From: Nocardioides daejeonensis
GTDB lineage: Bacteria; Actinomycetota; Actinomycetes; Propionibacteriales; Nocardioidaceae
Length of the DNA stretch: 64,000 nt
Direction: 5' to 3'
Assembly (NCBI RefSeq): GCF_003194585.1
Contig: NZ_QHKZ01000003.1
Coordinates: forward strand, 62,001 to 126,000
Below the pieces are notes generated by a model. The model did not search any database. It was not told the origin of the DNA and saw nothing but the letters and a program-made list of their open reading frames with translations. The position numbers and the translations under genes were made by a program. This document shows, one piece after another, positions 24,983 through 35,685 of the stretch. The first letter of the stretch is position 1, and every line of letters starts with the position of its first letter.

Positions 24983-25000
24983 TTGTCACCTACGTGACAA
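24983..25000. promoter_or_regulatory. Palindromic operator, copy 7
   Basis: Perfect 7-bp arms TTGTCAC / GTGACAA with spacer CTAC, the same 18 bases as copy 5. It lies between the divergent small membrane protein gene (start 24890) and the lytic transglycosylase gene (start about 25074). Confidence 0.75.
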
Positions 25001-25073
25001 GTTCTTCGCTCGTTCATCGGATAACCCACCTGGAGGATTGCGTTCGGACACCGATCGGTGGCTCACTGGGGAG

Positions 25074-26270
25074 GTGAGAGAACGACGTCGAGCATCCCGG
25101 GCAGTCACCGGCACCCCAGCCGGCCGGACCAGACTTCGGCGTGCGTTCGCTCTCGGCCTGGTCATCCCCCTGGCGGCACTCGCCGAGTCCACGCCGCTGC
25201 AGCTGGGCTCCCCTGTCCTTCAGCCGCCCGTCGCGCGCGCCGCGACCCCGGATCCCGTCCCCGTGGCGCCGACCGATGTGGCAAGCACAGCCCGCACGGC
25301 ACCGGCTGCCTTCCGCTCCGCCGTACCGAGCAGCGACCTGCCTGCCACCGCCCTGGCCGCCTACCAGCGGGCGGAGAGCGTCATCAACGCCTCCTCCCCC
25401 GGCTGCGCACTCTCCTGGCAGTTCCTGGCGGCGATCGCACAGGTCGAGACCGACCACGGCCGGCGTACCCCACCGGCCGCCGACGCGGGGCCCGACACCG
25501 ACGCAGGCATGTACGACGGCACGCCAGAGCGCGACCTTCTCTCCGGCCCGTTCCAGATCGCCCCGGTCACCTGGGCGGCGGTGGCCGTCGATGCGGACGG
25601 CGACGGGACCCGCGATCTGCACGATCTCGACGATGCCGCCCTCGGCCTGGCCGTGTTGCTCTGCAGCACCGGTGAGGATCTCTCCACCGATCCTGGCCGC
25701 CGGGCCGCCCTCCAGGGGCACAACCGGGACCGCGACTACGCCGACCTCGTACTGGAGCTGACCGCCGCCTACGCGATGCCAGGCCGACTCTCCGCCGGAC
25801 TCACCGCGACCAGCCTCGTCGCTCCGCGTCCGGTGGCCCCGGCAGCCGCCCGCACCGAGCGACGAGCCGGCGGAGGCAGCTCGTTCACGCCACCCCGCCC
25901 CAGCGGCGGCCACGGACGAGCACCGGAGACGGCGGGTTCGGAGGAGCTCCCGACGGAGCCGGCCCTCCCGGAGACGCCGACGACGCCCGAGGAGCCGAGC
26001 ACGCCTCAGCCCGAGCCCACTGAGCCCTCTGAGCCGACGACCCCGTGCCTACCGCCCGCCGACGAGACGACTCCACCAGACGAGGCGCCGACGACGAACG
26101 CCCCGGCCCCCGACGACACGTCGACCGCCGAGAGCGAGCCGGAGGAGACGCCCGACGAGGACGCGTGCGCCGTACCGGAGGAGGTCAGCCCAGTCCCGGC
26201 AGACCGTCCGGAAGGGACGGAAGCTCCGGCAGCAGATCCTTCAGGTACCCGGAGCCGCATGACTTCGTGA
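25074..26270 (+). CDS. Exported lytic transglycosylase-like protein with Pro/Thr/Glu-rich tail
   Basis: About 398 residues. A signal or anchor segment (FALGLVIPLAALA) is followed at about residues 105-235 by a lytic murein transglycosylase domain of the SLT_2/MltB kind, with the catalytic Glu in AIAQVETDHGRR and the GPFQIAPVTWA block. The last 130 residues are a low-complexity P/T/E-rich stretch, wall-spanning in style. The start is uncertain: GTG 25074 has no well-spaced ribosome site, and TTG 25038 is too close to its GGAGG. The 3' end overlaps the convergent lipoprotein gene by 86 bp. Confidence 0.75.
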   Translation: MRERRRASRAVTGTPAGRTRLRRAFALGLVIPLAALAESTPLQLGSPVLQPPVARAATPDPVPVAPTDVASTARTAPAAFRSAVPSSDLPATALAAYQRAESVINASSPGCALSWQFLAAIAQVETDHGRRTPPAADAGPDTDAGMYDGTPERDLLSGPFQIAPVTWAAVAVDADGDGTRDLHDLDDAALGLAVLLCSTGEDLSTDPGRRAALQGHNRDRDYADLVLELTAAYAMPGRLSAGLTATSLVAPRPVAPAAARTERRAGGGSSFTPPRPSGGHGRAPETAGSEELPTEPALPETPTTPEEPSTPQPEPTEPSEPTTPCLPPADETTPPDEAPTTNAPAPDDTSTAESEPEETPDEDACAVPEEVSPVPADRPEGTEAPAADPSGTRSRMTS

Positions 26271-26688
26271 CCCACCAGGTGAGGGAGCGCAGGTCTGAGC
26301 GCTCCGCTCCGCCCAGATCGCGGTAGACACGCCACGACCCGCGGACCGAGCCCAGGTCGGGTGCATGGTCGAGGAAGACCTGTAGCCCTTGCTTGGCGTC
26401 GCCGTCGAGGTCATGGGGGAGGCCACGCTGGAGGAGTTCCAGCGTGGCCGCCGACCGCTGGGCGCGGTCGCCCGAGGCGATGTCGCGGATCAACTCGCAG
26501 AACTCCGCCGTGGTCACGGTCGTCGGCGTCGGCGTCGGCGTGGGAGTCGGCTCCGTCGCCTCACTGCTCACGGGCGTGGATGGTTCCCTCGTCGGCTTAC
26601 TGCTGCTCTCGTCATCACTGCCGCAACCCGCGAGTGCCAAGGAGAGCGCCAGCGCCACACCCACTCGTACCCACCGACCCCGTCGCAT
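26185..26688 (-). CDS. Lipoprotein of unknown function
   Basis: A 167-residue protein with a lipoprotein signal (VALALSLALAGC, lipobox LAGC), then a Ser/Thr/Pro linker including a run of TP repeats, then a small helical domain with two Cys (EFCELIRDIA, TKSCGSGY). It is expected on the outer face of the membrane. The gene is convergent with, and overlaps, the transglycosylase gene. No family recognised. Confidence 0.75.
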   Translation of the reverse strand: MRRGRWVRVGVALALSLALAGCGSDDESSSKPTREPSTPVSSEATEPTPTPTPTPTTVTTAEFCELIRDIASGDRAQRSAATLELLQRGLPHDLDGDAKQGLQVFLDHAPDLGSVRGSWRVYRDLGGAERSDLRSLTWWVTKSCGSGYLKDLLPELPSLPDGLPGLG

Positions 26689-26717
26689 GCAGCGAGCCTA
26701 GGCCGAGCGTCCGTTCC

Positions 26718-27686
26718 TCACGAGAGTCGCTCCATCATCAGCGAGGCGACGTAATGCTCATCGCCCACTCCGGGGCTCGACCCCACCTGTCGCAGATCGA
26801 CCTCACCACCCGCTGGCAGCGCATAGACGCCTGAGTGGTCGAGACCGACCCCCTCGAGCAGCACACGCAAGGTCAAGATCAGCGCGATGTTGACGTTCAG
26901 CGTCGGACGGTAGCGACGACTCGCCTCTTCGACCTGGCCCGCAACACCGAGGACCATCGACGGCCCTTGACTCTGCGAGACCGACATGGTCGACACCTTG
27001 ATCGGCTGGAACTGCACCGAGTACGTGACCCGATACAGGCCGGCGTCGGCCACGGTGACGACCCCGTTGTTGAGCTCGAACGCCTGCGGCGTCCCGACCT
27101 CGTCCTGCCACGGTACGACGCCATCACCCGTGCCCTCAGCCGTGGCGAAGAACCAGGCGCTCGGGCCCGGCGCGCCCGCAGGCCCGGGAGGCCCCGCCGG
27201 TCCGGGCGGGCCTGCGTCCCCGGTCGCTCCCTTCGGTCCGGGCTCCCCGGAAGGTCCAGCGATCCCAGCCGGACCGTCGGGGCCCTGCGGCCCTTCCGCG
27301 CCCGCCGTGCCTTGCGGGCCCTGTGGCCCGATCACACCAGGTGCGCCTGCTGGTCCGGCGAGACCCCGCTCCCCCGGAAGGCCGATCGCCCCACGAGCCC
27401 CGTCCGGCCCGGCTGCACCGGGTGCCCCCGGGGCGCCCGCCGGACCGGCAGCGCCCTGCTCGCCACTGACACCGGGCGTGCCGGCCAGACCTTCAGCCCC
27501 GGCCGGACCTTCCGCCCCAGCGGGCCCGGGCTCTCCCGCCACTCCGCGCGGCGCGGCCGACGCTCCGGTCGGCTCCAGAGCGGCGTCCTGCGCGACCAAG
27601 GCGCCCACACCACCGCCGACCAGTCCCGCCAACAACACCAGACCGGCAATCGCAACGATCGCCGTCCTCTTCAAGGCAGCCTGCAC
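26718..27686 (-). CDS. Collagen-like surface protein with C1q-like head
   Basis: A 322-residue protein: an N-terminal membrane helix ([23 protein letters not shown]), about 43 uninterrupted Gly-X-Y triplets, then a C-terminal beta-sandwich (WFFATAEG...[15 protein letters not shown]...[11 protein letters not shown]) of the C1q/TNF type that trimerises collagen stalks. Such proteins are usually displayed on the cell surface or spores. I use the GTG at 27686, six bases after GGGAGG, rather than the longer GTG at 27734. Confidence 0.82.
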   Translation of the reverse strand: MQAALKRTAIVAIAGLVLLAGLVGGGVGALVAQDAALEPTGASAAPRGVAGEPGPAGAEGPAGAEGLAGTPGVSGEQGAAGPAGAPGAPGAAGPDGARGAIGLPGERGLAGPAGAPGVIGPQGPQGTAGAEGPQGPDGPAGIAGPSGEPGPKGATGDAGPPGPAGPPGPAGAPGPSAWFFATAEGTGDGVVPWQDEVGTPQAFELNNGVVTVADAGLYRVTYSVQFQPIKVSTMSVSQSQGPSMVLGVAGQVEEASRRYRPTLNVNIALILTLRVLLEGVGLDHSGVYALPAGGEVDLRQVGSSPGVGDEHYVASLMMERLS

Positions 27687-27869
27687 TGCACCCCTCCCAG
27701 AGTCCCGCAGGGTGGGCAACCTCCCGAAGCCCACGCAAAACGCACATCCTTCCGACTTCAGTCAGCCAGCCGCAACAATTTCCTTGGGCTTTCCAAGTGA
27801 CTTGTGCCACAGGAGCGGGTGTCGTGCCAGGACCTCCACAGGCCGGTACAACATTGCGCCGAAATGACA

Positions 27870-27905
27870 CTGCGCGGTAGGCCCAAGGTCGGGCCTACCG
27901 CGCAG
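27870..27905 (-). terminator. groEL terminator
   Basis: A perfect 15-bp stem (CTGCGCGGTAGGCCC and its complement) with a 6-base loop, 28 bp past the groEL stop. Confidence 0.88.
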
Positions 27906-27932
27906 CGGGTGAAGCAGTGCTTCAGGGGCGGA

Positions 27933-29576
<1,644 letters not shown>

Positions 29577-29691
29577 TCACGCTTCAGAGTTCGTGGACGG
29601 CCCGGCTCGCTGCCCGCGACGGCCGATCTGGCTGACTCGGCGGACCCTTTCCCGCCGACGCTTCAGACCTCAACTCGCCGGTCCGCATGTG

Positions 29692-29718
29692 TTGTCACTC
29701 TCCTATCGAGAGTGCCAG
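29692..29718. promoter_or_regulatory. CIRCE operator, proximal copy
   Basis: TTGTCACTC-N9-GAGTGCCAG, a variant of the CIRCE consensus TTAGCACTC-N9-GAGTGCTAA, about 130 bp before groEL. HrcA repressor is the expected ligand. Confidence 0.8.
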
Positions 29719-29726
29719 CCTCATGT

Positions 29727-29753
29727 TTAGCACTCGCCTGGTGAGAGTGCAAG
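29727..29753. promoter_or_regulatory. CIRCE operator, distal copy
   Basis: TTAGCACTC-N9-GAGTGCAAG: left arm perfect, right arm two mismatches. Centre-to-centre distance to the other copy is 35 bp, so two HrcA dimers could bind side by side. Confidence 0.88.
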
Positions 29754-29767
29754 AAAACCCCCTCTCG

Positions 29768-31060
29768 TCACCCGTGCCGACGCAGGATCCGCGCGACCTC
29801 CGCCTGCCCCTTCTGTCGGGCATGCTGCAGCGCGGTGACGCCCTCACGGTCGGCGAGGGCGGGATCGGCTCCCGCCTCCAGCAGGGTCCGGACGATGCGC
29901 TGGTGCGCCGGGCCGCCGTCACCCAGGATGACCGCCTCGAGAAGAGCGGTCCACCCGAGGTCGTTGACGTGGTCCAGGTCCATGGCCGTGGTCGTCATCA
30001 GCTGCACGTAGTCGGCATGCCCGCGCTCGGCTGCCGGGATCACCGAGATCCCGCCGTACCGATTGCGGACGGTGAGGTCAGGCTGGAACCGCAGGAGCAG
30101 CTGGGCCATCGGCACCGAGCCCGTCACCCCGGTCACCAGCCAGGGCGTGTCCGAGCGCTCGTCGAGCGCATCCGGATCGGCGCCCAGGGCGACAAGAAGG
30201 CGTGCGGTGACGTCGTGATCGCCGGCCACCGCAAGCAGCAACGGCGTACGGCGGGCCGCATCGCGCGCCTCCAGGTCGGCTCCCGCACGCAGCGCCAGGG
30301 CGGCGCGGTCCGGGTCGCCCGCTTCGGCGGCCGCGAGCAGCGCAGCGTCGGGGTCGGCAGGCGCCGGCTCGCCAGCGATCGTCAGGATCTTCGCAACGCG
30401 GTCCTGCCCCCGGGCACGCGCCATCTGCAGCGGCGTCTGCCCGTTCCGCTCGGCCGGTCTCGCGATGTCGGCACCGCGGGCGACGAGAGCCCGGACGGTG
30501 GCCTGGTAGGTCGGGGTCCCCGCGCCCAGGGTGATCGACTCGTGGAGCGCGGTCCACCCGAGATTGTTGACATGGTCGACCGGCGTCTCGGTCTGGAGCA
30601 GGCGGCCCACGACGAGGTCGTGGCCGCGCTCGGCGGCCCTGATCAGGCCGGTGCCGTCGAACGAGTCGTGCACGTCGACGTCGGCGCCGTTGCGAAGAGT
30701 GAGCCGGACCAGCTCCAGATAGCCTTCGCTGGCCGCGACCAGGTGCGCACTCTGCAGCGTGTCGTCGCGCCAGTCGACGTCGGCGCCGGCCTCGATCAGC
30801 CGGCGCGCCCGAGGTACGTCGTCGGCCCAGGCGGCGTCCAACAGCCGGCGGTCGAGCTCGGCCTGGCTCAGTTCGGACAAGGGGTTCTCCACTTCCTTCT
30901 GCTTGGTCGTGACGGATTCCGGGCTCTCCGAGGGCGCCGCGCTGGGCACCACGGTCGGCGGCGCGTCGGATCGGTCTGCCGGAGAGCCGCCCGCGCACCC
31001 GGCCAGCGTCACGAGGACGCCGGCCAGGGCGAGGGCGGTCGCGGTGCGCACACCGGTCAT
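29768..31060 (-). CDS. Ankyrin-repeat lipoprotein
   Basis: A 430-residue exported protein. The lipoprotein signal (ALALAGVLVTLAGC) is followed by a disordered Ser/Pro-rich stretch and two arrays of ankyrin repeats (DDVPRARRLIEAGADVDWRD; GWTALHESITLGAG; DVTARLLVALGADPDALDER; GWTALLEAVILGDGG). It would act as a protein-interaction platform outside the cell. The ATG at 31060 lies 4 bp from the preceding gene stop (31065), so the two are probably co-transcribed. Confidence 0.85.
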   Translation of the reverse strand: MTGVRTATALALAGVLVTLAGCAGGSPADRSDAPPTVVPSAAPSESPESVTTKQKEVENPLSELSQAELDRRLLDAAWADDVPRARRLIEAGADVDWRDDTLQSAHLVAASEGYLELVRLTLRNGADVDVHDSFDGTGLIRAAERGHDLVVGRLLQTETPVDHVNNLGWTALHESITLGAGTPTYQATVRALVARGADIARPAERNGQTPLQMARARGQDRVAKILTIAGEPAPADPDAALLAAAEAGDPDRAALALRAGADLEARDAARRTPLLLAVAGDHDVTARLLVALGADPDALDERSDTPWLVTGVTGSVPMAQLLLRFQPDLTVRNRYGGISVIPAAERGHADYVQLMTTTAMDLDHVNDLGWTALLEAVILGDGGPAHQRIVRTLLEAGADPALADREGVTALQHARQKGQAEVARILRRHG

Positions 31061-31064
31061 GGTG

Positions 31065-32048
31065 TCAGCGCTGCCAGCGCCGGACGACGACCTCGTAGGG
31101 CGGCGTCGCGGTCTGCTCGTCGAACTTCGAGTCGACCAGCAGCAGTCGGCCCTGCGCCATCTTGGCCGTGGTGAACACCCGGTCTGCATCGCTCGGGCGC
31201 TCGGAGACCACCGTGGCGCGACCGCTGTGCTTGTTCAGCTGGAAGGTGGTGAGCACCTTGTCGAAGTTGCGGACGACGAGGAGCTTGTTGCCACGCCGCA
31301 CCAGGCCGTCGGCGTTGTCGACGCTGGTGCCACCGAGCCGGATCCGCTTCACGGAGCGGTCAGCGAGCTTGAAGCGCCACAGCTTGCCTACGTTGCCCTG
31401 CGCCACGATCAGGCTGCGCTGGTCCTGGCTGACCACGATGCCGCCGAGGTTGAAGCCCTCGGTCGTCGCGATCGTGTCACTGGCGTCGGCCCAGGTGCGG
31501 ACCTTCCAGTCGCCCGACCTGTTCTTCGCGACGCGGAAGATCTGGGCAGCGTTGGAGTTGGTGAAGTAGGCCGCGCCGTCCGGACCGACCACCACGTCGT
31601 TGAGGAACGAGTTCTCCACGCCGGTCTTCATGGCGGCAAGCAGCTTGCCGCGCTTGTTGTAGACCCACAGGTCGGGGTTGTCGTTGCCGATGCCGTTCGG
31701 GCCGCCGGCGACGTAGACACGGCCCTTGGCGTCGGTCGTGATGCCGCGCGCGGTGGTGCGCCCGTCTGCCCCCGCGGGCTTCCACTCGCGAGCCGACGTG
31801 CCGCCCACCTTGCCGCGGTGGATCTCGCCGCCGGTCACCTCGGTGACGTAGTAGCGCTTCTCGTTGGGGTTCACTCCGATGCCCTCGAACTTGGAGCCCT
31901 CGGGGTCGCCGGGCAGCTGGTAGCTGACCGGCTGGCTGACCCGCTTCGCAGCAGGGGCGGCCTGCGTCGGCGTGAGAGCAAGGGCCGAAAGCGTCAGCGC
32001 CCCGGCGAGGGTGGTGACGGCCAGACGGGCGGTGGTGCGAGTGCTCAC
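31065..32048 (-). CDS. Secreted ScyD/SMP-30-like beta-propeller protein
   Basis: A 327-residue exported protein with a signal peptide ending TPTQAAPAAK. The mature part is a set of propeller blades (FEGIGVNPNEKRYYVTEV; GRVYVAGGPNG; VVVGPDGAAYFTNSN; NADGLVRRGNKLLVV) resembling ScyD/ScyE or SMP-30/gluconolactonase-like proteins. The GTG at 32048 is preceded by GAGGAGGAA. No catalytic residues can be assigned by eye; the substrate is unknown. Confidence 0.72.
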   Translation of the reverse strand: MSTRTTARLAVTTLAGALTLSALALTPTQAAPAAKRVSQPVSYQLPGDPEGSKFEGIGVNPNEKRYYVTEVTGGEIHRGKVGGTSAREWKPAGADGRTTARGITTDAKGRVYVAGGPNGIGNDNPDLWVYNKRGKLLAAMKTGVENSFLNDVVVGPDGAAYFTNSNAAQIFRVAKNRSGDWKVRTWADASDTIATTEGFNLGGIVVSQDQRSLIVAQGNVGKLWRFKLADRSVKRIRLGGTSVDNADGLVRRGNKLLVVRNFDKVLTTFQLNKHSGRATVVSERPSDADRVFTTAKMAQGRLLLVDSKFDEQTATPPYEVVVRRWQR

Positions 32049-32197
32049 GAGGTTCCTCCTCAGCGTGCGGCTCGGACGTTCCGAACCGGCGATGCCACTA
32101 CCTTCGCCAGGTAGAGGCCCCGCGCACGACGGGCAACCGGCCACCTCTGGATAGCCAAACGGATGACGCGTCGCGCGGCCGCCCGGCACTACGCTCG

Positions 32198-33373
32198 GTG
32201 ACCGTGACCGCCGATCGTCTGCTGCCCCGGGCCGCCTCGCTCGAGCTGTGGCTGCACGTCTCGGTGCTCGCCCTGCTCCTCGCCTCGACCGTGCGCTACC
32301 TGACCGCGCACGGCCTGGGTGACCTGGGTGCGCCCATCCTGCTGACCGCGGCCGCGTTCCTGGTGGTCTGGTTCGCCCGCCTCCCGGGCCGCTGGACGCC
32401 GGCACGGGCGATCCTGGTGGTCGTCCTCTTCATCGCGTTGGCCCTCCTCGCCCCCTCCTTCTCCTGGCTGGCCGCTCCGGTCGCCTTCCTGGTGATGAGG
32501 GATCTCAGTCTGGGCTGGGCGACGGGTTCGCTCACGCTCATGGTCGTCGCCGTCTCCGCCAGCTGGACGCGGGTGCGCGGCGATCTCGACCCCACGGTCC
32601 TGGTCGGGCCGTTGTGCCTGACGGTGCTCACCGTCGTCTGCTACCGCACCCTGGCTGCCGAGGCGCGGGCTCGCCAGATGCTCCTGGACGAGCTGCGCGA
32701 CGCCCAGGCCGATCTCGTCGCCGTCGAGCGCCGGGCCGGCGCACTCGCCGAGCGGGCTCGGCTCTCCCGCGACCTGCACGACTCGGTCGCCCAACACCTG
32801 ACCAGCATCAACCTCCTCTTGCAGGCCGCCGAGCAGGACTGGGTGCCCCGCCCCGCGTCAGCGCGCGCCCACGTCGCGCAGGCGGCGGTCTCGAGCCGGG
32901 ACTCGCTGGCCGACGTACGGCGGGTGGTCAGCGACCTGGCACCCGACGGGGTGGAGCCGAGCGCACACCTCCGTCGCCTCCTCGACGAGGTCGTCGCCGC
33001 GCAGCCGGGGCTCCGTGTCGATCTCGCCGAGCACGGCACCGCGCCCCGCGCCGTACCTACCGAGGTGGCGCAGGCGCTGGTGCACACCGTGCGGGGAGCG
33101 CTCGCCAACGTGCGCGACCACGCCGCCACGGACCGCGCCTTCGTGACGCTCACCTGGGACGATGGCCAGGTGCTCCTCGACGTCGGCGACCACGGCCGCG
33201 GCTTCGACCCGCGAGCCCGCCCCGAGCGGCGTCTGGTGCCACGCCGTGGACACGGGATCCACGGCATGCAGGAGCGGATCACCCGTCTCGGCGGCCACTT
33301 CACCGTGGAGTCGGCCCCCGGCGACGGCACCGCCGTCGCCGTCTCCCTTCCCTTGCCCCAGGAGATCGCGTGA
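32198..33373 (+). CDS. Sensor histidine kinase, HisKA_3 type
   Basis: A 391-residue NarL-partner kinase: about five membrane helices without a sizeable external sensor domain, a coiled linker, the dimerisation/phospho-acceptor block RLSRDLHDSVAQHL, and a C-terminal HATPase (DVGDHGRGFDP, GHGIHGMQERITRLGGHF). GTG 32198 or GTG 32204 may be used. The stop overlaps the start of the response regulator (GTGA). The signal is unknown; the short membrane sensor suggests a membrane or cell-envelope cue. Confidence 0.9.
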   Translation: MTVTADRLLPRAASLELWLHVSVLALLLASTVRYLTAHGLGDLGAPILLTAAAFLVVWFARLPGRWTPARAILVVVLFIALALLAPSFSWLAAPVAFLVMRDLSLGWATGSLTLMVVAVSASWTRVRGDLDPTVLVGPLCLTVLTVVCYRTLAAEARARQMLLDELRDAQADLVAVERRAGALAERARLSRDLHDSVAQHLTSINLLLQAAEQDWVPRPASARAHVAQAAVSSRDSLADVRRVVSDLAPDGVEPSAHLRRLLDEVVAAQPGLRVDLAEHGTAPRAVPTEVAQALVHTVRGALANVRDHAATDRAFVTLTWDDGQVLLDVGDHGRGFDPRARPERRLVPRRGHGIHGMQERITRLGGHFTVESAPGDGTAVAVSLPLPQEIA

Positions 33374-34011
33374 CCACCGACCGGATCGTTCGCATCGTCC
33401 TCGTCGACGACCATCCCGTCGTGCGTGCCGGCGTACGCGCGCTCCTGGAGGGGCAGCCCGACCTGACAGTGGTCGGAGAGGCCGTCGACCTCCCCTCCGC
33501 GCTCGCGACGATCGGCGCCACGCATCCCGACGTGGTGCTGATGGATCTCAACCTGGCCGGTCGTGAGGGCGGCGCTGAGGTGACCCGCCAGGTCCGTGCC
33601 CTCCCCGAGCCGCCGGCCGTGCTGGTGCTCACCACCTACGACACGGAGGCCGATGTCCTGGCCTCCATCGACGCCGGCGCGGGCGGCTACCTGCTCAAGG
33701 ACGCGCCGCCCGAGGATCTCTTCCGGGCGGTACGCGGGATCGCCGCCGGCGAGACGGTGCTGGCGCCGTCGGTCGCCGCCACCCTGGTACGACGCTCCAC
33801 CCGTCCCGCCGACGCGCTCACCGAGCGCGAGGTGGAGGTCCTCCGGCTGTTGGCGGCCGGGCTGGCCAACAAGCAGCTGGCGCGCGAGCTCCTCGTGAGC
33901 GAGGCGACGGTCAAGAGCCACCTCGCCCACATCTATACGAAGCTGGGCGTCGACTCCCGGGCCGGGGCGGTCGCGAAGGCGATCGAGCAGCGCATCATCC
34001 GGGCGAGCTGA
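33370..34011 (+). CDS. NarL/LuxR-family response regulator
   Basis: A 213-residue regulator with a receiver domain (phospho-acceptor Asp in DVVLMDLNL, conserved Lys in YLLKDAP) and a LuxR-type HTH (LTEREVEVLRLLAAGLANKQLA...SEATVKSHL). It is translationally coupled to the kinase upstream. Its 3' end overlaps the convergent ATP-grasp gene by 17 bp. Targets are not visible. Confidence 0.93.
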   Translation: MTTDRIVRIVLVDDHPVVRAGVRALLEGQPDLTVVGEAVDLPSALATIGATHPDVVLMDLNLAGREGGAEVTRQVRALPEPPAVLVLTTYDTEADVLASIDAGAGGYLLKDAPPEDLFRAVRGIAAGETVLAPSVAATLVRRSTRPADALTEREVEVLRLLAAGLANKQLARELLVSEATVKSHLAHIYTKLGVDSRAGAVAKAIEQRIIRAS

Positions 34012-34867
34012 GCTCTCCGAGCGCCAGGTCGGCGAACGCGTCAGCGTTGCCGGGCAGCTGGTCGAGATAGAGCCCCGGCTCGGTGACCTCGAGTTCGCTG
34101 ACCGCGAGGGTGCCGTCCGCCAGCCGCATCTGGTCGACGCGGGCGTAGGGCAGCCGGCGACCGAGCAGCTCCTGGGCGACCTCGACGCAGGCGAGCGCCA
34201 GAGCGCCGTGCCCGGCCGTCACCTCGGCAGCAACGGTGTGGCCGCCGTACTGCTCGTGCACCCGGATGTCGCCCGGAGCGGGCATCTTGCGGGCCGCCGA
34301 GACGACGTGACCGCCGAGCACATAGACCGACCACTCACCCTCGGTATGGATCGACTCCACCAGGGGCTGCACCACCCACGGCCCCATCTCCAGCGCCGAC
34401 TCGTCGAGGTCGGACGGCCCACCGGCCTCGAGATCGAAGACCACGACACCTCGACCACCCGCGGCCGTACGCGGCTTCACGACGGCGCGACCGAACTCCG
34501 CAACGGCCGCAGGCAGCGACTCCTCGCCGTCGACGACGACCGTCGGCACCACCGGGACGCCCGCCTCGGCCAGCGCCGCCAGATAGGCCTTGTCGGTGTT
34601 CCAGGTGAAGACTCCGGCGCCGTTGAGCACTCGGGCGCCGGCGGCCTCGATCCGCTCCGCCCAGCCGAGGAACTCCTCCACGCGCGCGTCGTAGTCCCAG
34701 GTGGCCCGGACCGCCACCAGGTCAGCGGCCGCCCAGTCGACGTCGTCTGCGTCCCAGGCGACCCAGCGCGCCGACGCGCCACGGCGGGCGAAGGCGTCGA
34801 CCAGCAGCTGCCCCTCAGGCTCGCCGTCGGGCAGGGCGGCACAGGTCACCAGCAGGATCTCGGTCAC
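33995..34867 (-). CDS. ATP-grasp-fold ligase, RimK-like
   Basis: A 290-residue ATP-grasp enzyme: an N-terminal pre-ATP domain (VAVRATWDYDARVEEFLGWAERIE), then the grasp core with the lysine in VVKPRTAAGGRGV and metal-binding carboxylates near SELEVTEPGLYLD. Such enzymes join a carboxylate to an amine or thiol using ATP; the substrate is unknown. It is coupled (GTGA) to the SGNH hydrolase upstream. Confidence 0.8.
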   Translation of the reverse strand: MTEILLVTCAALPDGEPEGQLLVDAFARRGASARWVAWDADDVDWAAADLVAVRATWDYDARVEEFLGWAERIEAAGARVLNGAGVFTWNTDKAYLAALAEAGVPVVPTVVVDGEESLPAAVAEFGRAVVKPRTAAGGRGVVVFDLEAGGPSDLDESALEMGPWVVQPLVESIHTEGEWSVYVLGGHVVSAARKMPAPGDIRVHEQYGGHTVAAEVTAGHGALALACVEVAQELLGRRLPYARVDQMRLADGTLAVSELEVTEPGLYLDQLPGNADAFADLALGELSSPG

Positions 34868-35685
34868 CTGAGGAACCCTACTGGCGCGTGATGCCCGAAG
34901 GGTACGGCGTCACGCAGCCCGAGCGCGGCCAGCACGGACGGCAGCATCGCCTTCGCCGTCCGCTTGTAGCCCAGCGCGGAGGGGTGGAAGCGGTCGAGGC
35001 TGAACATCTCGTCCGGGTTGGTGATGAAGAACGGTCCCACCACGTCTGCCAACGACACCGCATAGGCGCCGCAGTCGAGCGCGAGCTCGCGCTGCGCGGC
35101 GGCCAGCTGCCTGGAAGCACGGGCGCCGAGGGAGCGCAGCGGCTGCGGCACCGGACGGAGCATGCCGAGATCCGGGCAGGTGCCGACGACCACGGCGGTG
35201 CCGCGCTTCTGGAGGGCGGTGATCGCCTCCCGCAGATGCTGCAGCGACTCGGCCACGGGGACGCGATGGGTGACGTCGTTGCCGCCGACGACGATCACGG
35301 CCACGTCTGCCCGATAGTCCGGCGGCAGCACGGCGATCTGGTCGGCCACCATCGACGACTCGGCGCCGACGACGGCGCCCGTAGTCAGCCGCACCGAGCG
35401 CAGGCTGGCCTTGGCGAGCCCCTTCGCCAAGCGCGCTCCCAGGGTGCCCTTGGGCGTCTCGGCCCCGAGCCCGGCGGCGATGGAGTCACCGAGCAGGAGG
35501 AGCTCCACGGGCTGCCCGTAGGACGGCTTGAAGACTTGGTCGGCGTACGGCGCCTCCTCCCCCAGCGGTTTGCCGATGGCCGTGCGGGCGACCCGCGCCT
35601 GGTGGCGCAGGAGCTCACGGGAGCCGACGACGAAGCCCACCGCCGCACTGCCGAGCACCGCCAGGAAAACACGCGTCCGACCCAT
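34864..35685 (-). CDS. SGNH/GDSL-family hydrolase
   Basis: A 273-residue esterase or lipase with an N-terminal hydrophobic anchor (FLAVLGSAAVGFVVGS). Family blocks are intact: GDS (LLLGDSIAAG, nucleophile Ser), GND (VVGGNDVTH) and the D-x-x-H pair in SLDRFHPSALGY. It likely acts on lipids or acylated glycans in or outside the membrane. It is co-transcribed with the ATP-grasp gene. Confidence 0.88.
   Translation of the reverse strand: MGRTRVFLAVLGSAAVGFVVGSRELLRHQARVARTAIGKPLGEEAPYADQVFKPSYGQPVELLLLGDSIAAGLGAETPKGTLGARLAKGLAKASLRSVRLTTGAVVGAESSMVADQIAVLPPDYRADVAVIVVGGNDVTHRVPVAESLQHLREAITALQKRGTAVVVGTCPDLGMLRPVPQPLRSLGARASRQLAAAQRELALDCGAYAVSLADVVGPFFITNPDEMFSLDRFHPSALGYKRTAKAMLPSVLAALGLRDAVPFGHHAPVGFLR

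Noticed and set aside
7896..25000. Assigning the palindrome to BldD, CRP/GlxR or MtrA
   Set aside because: BldD sites need five bases between TnAC and GTnA, here four; CRP half-sites point the other way (GTGA...TCAC); MtrA sites are direct repeats.
29692..29718. TTGTCACTC before groEL as another TTGTCAC operator
   Set aside because: Its partner is GAGTGCCAG after nine bases, the CIRCE spacing; the resemblance covers one half-site only.
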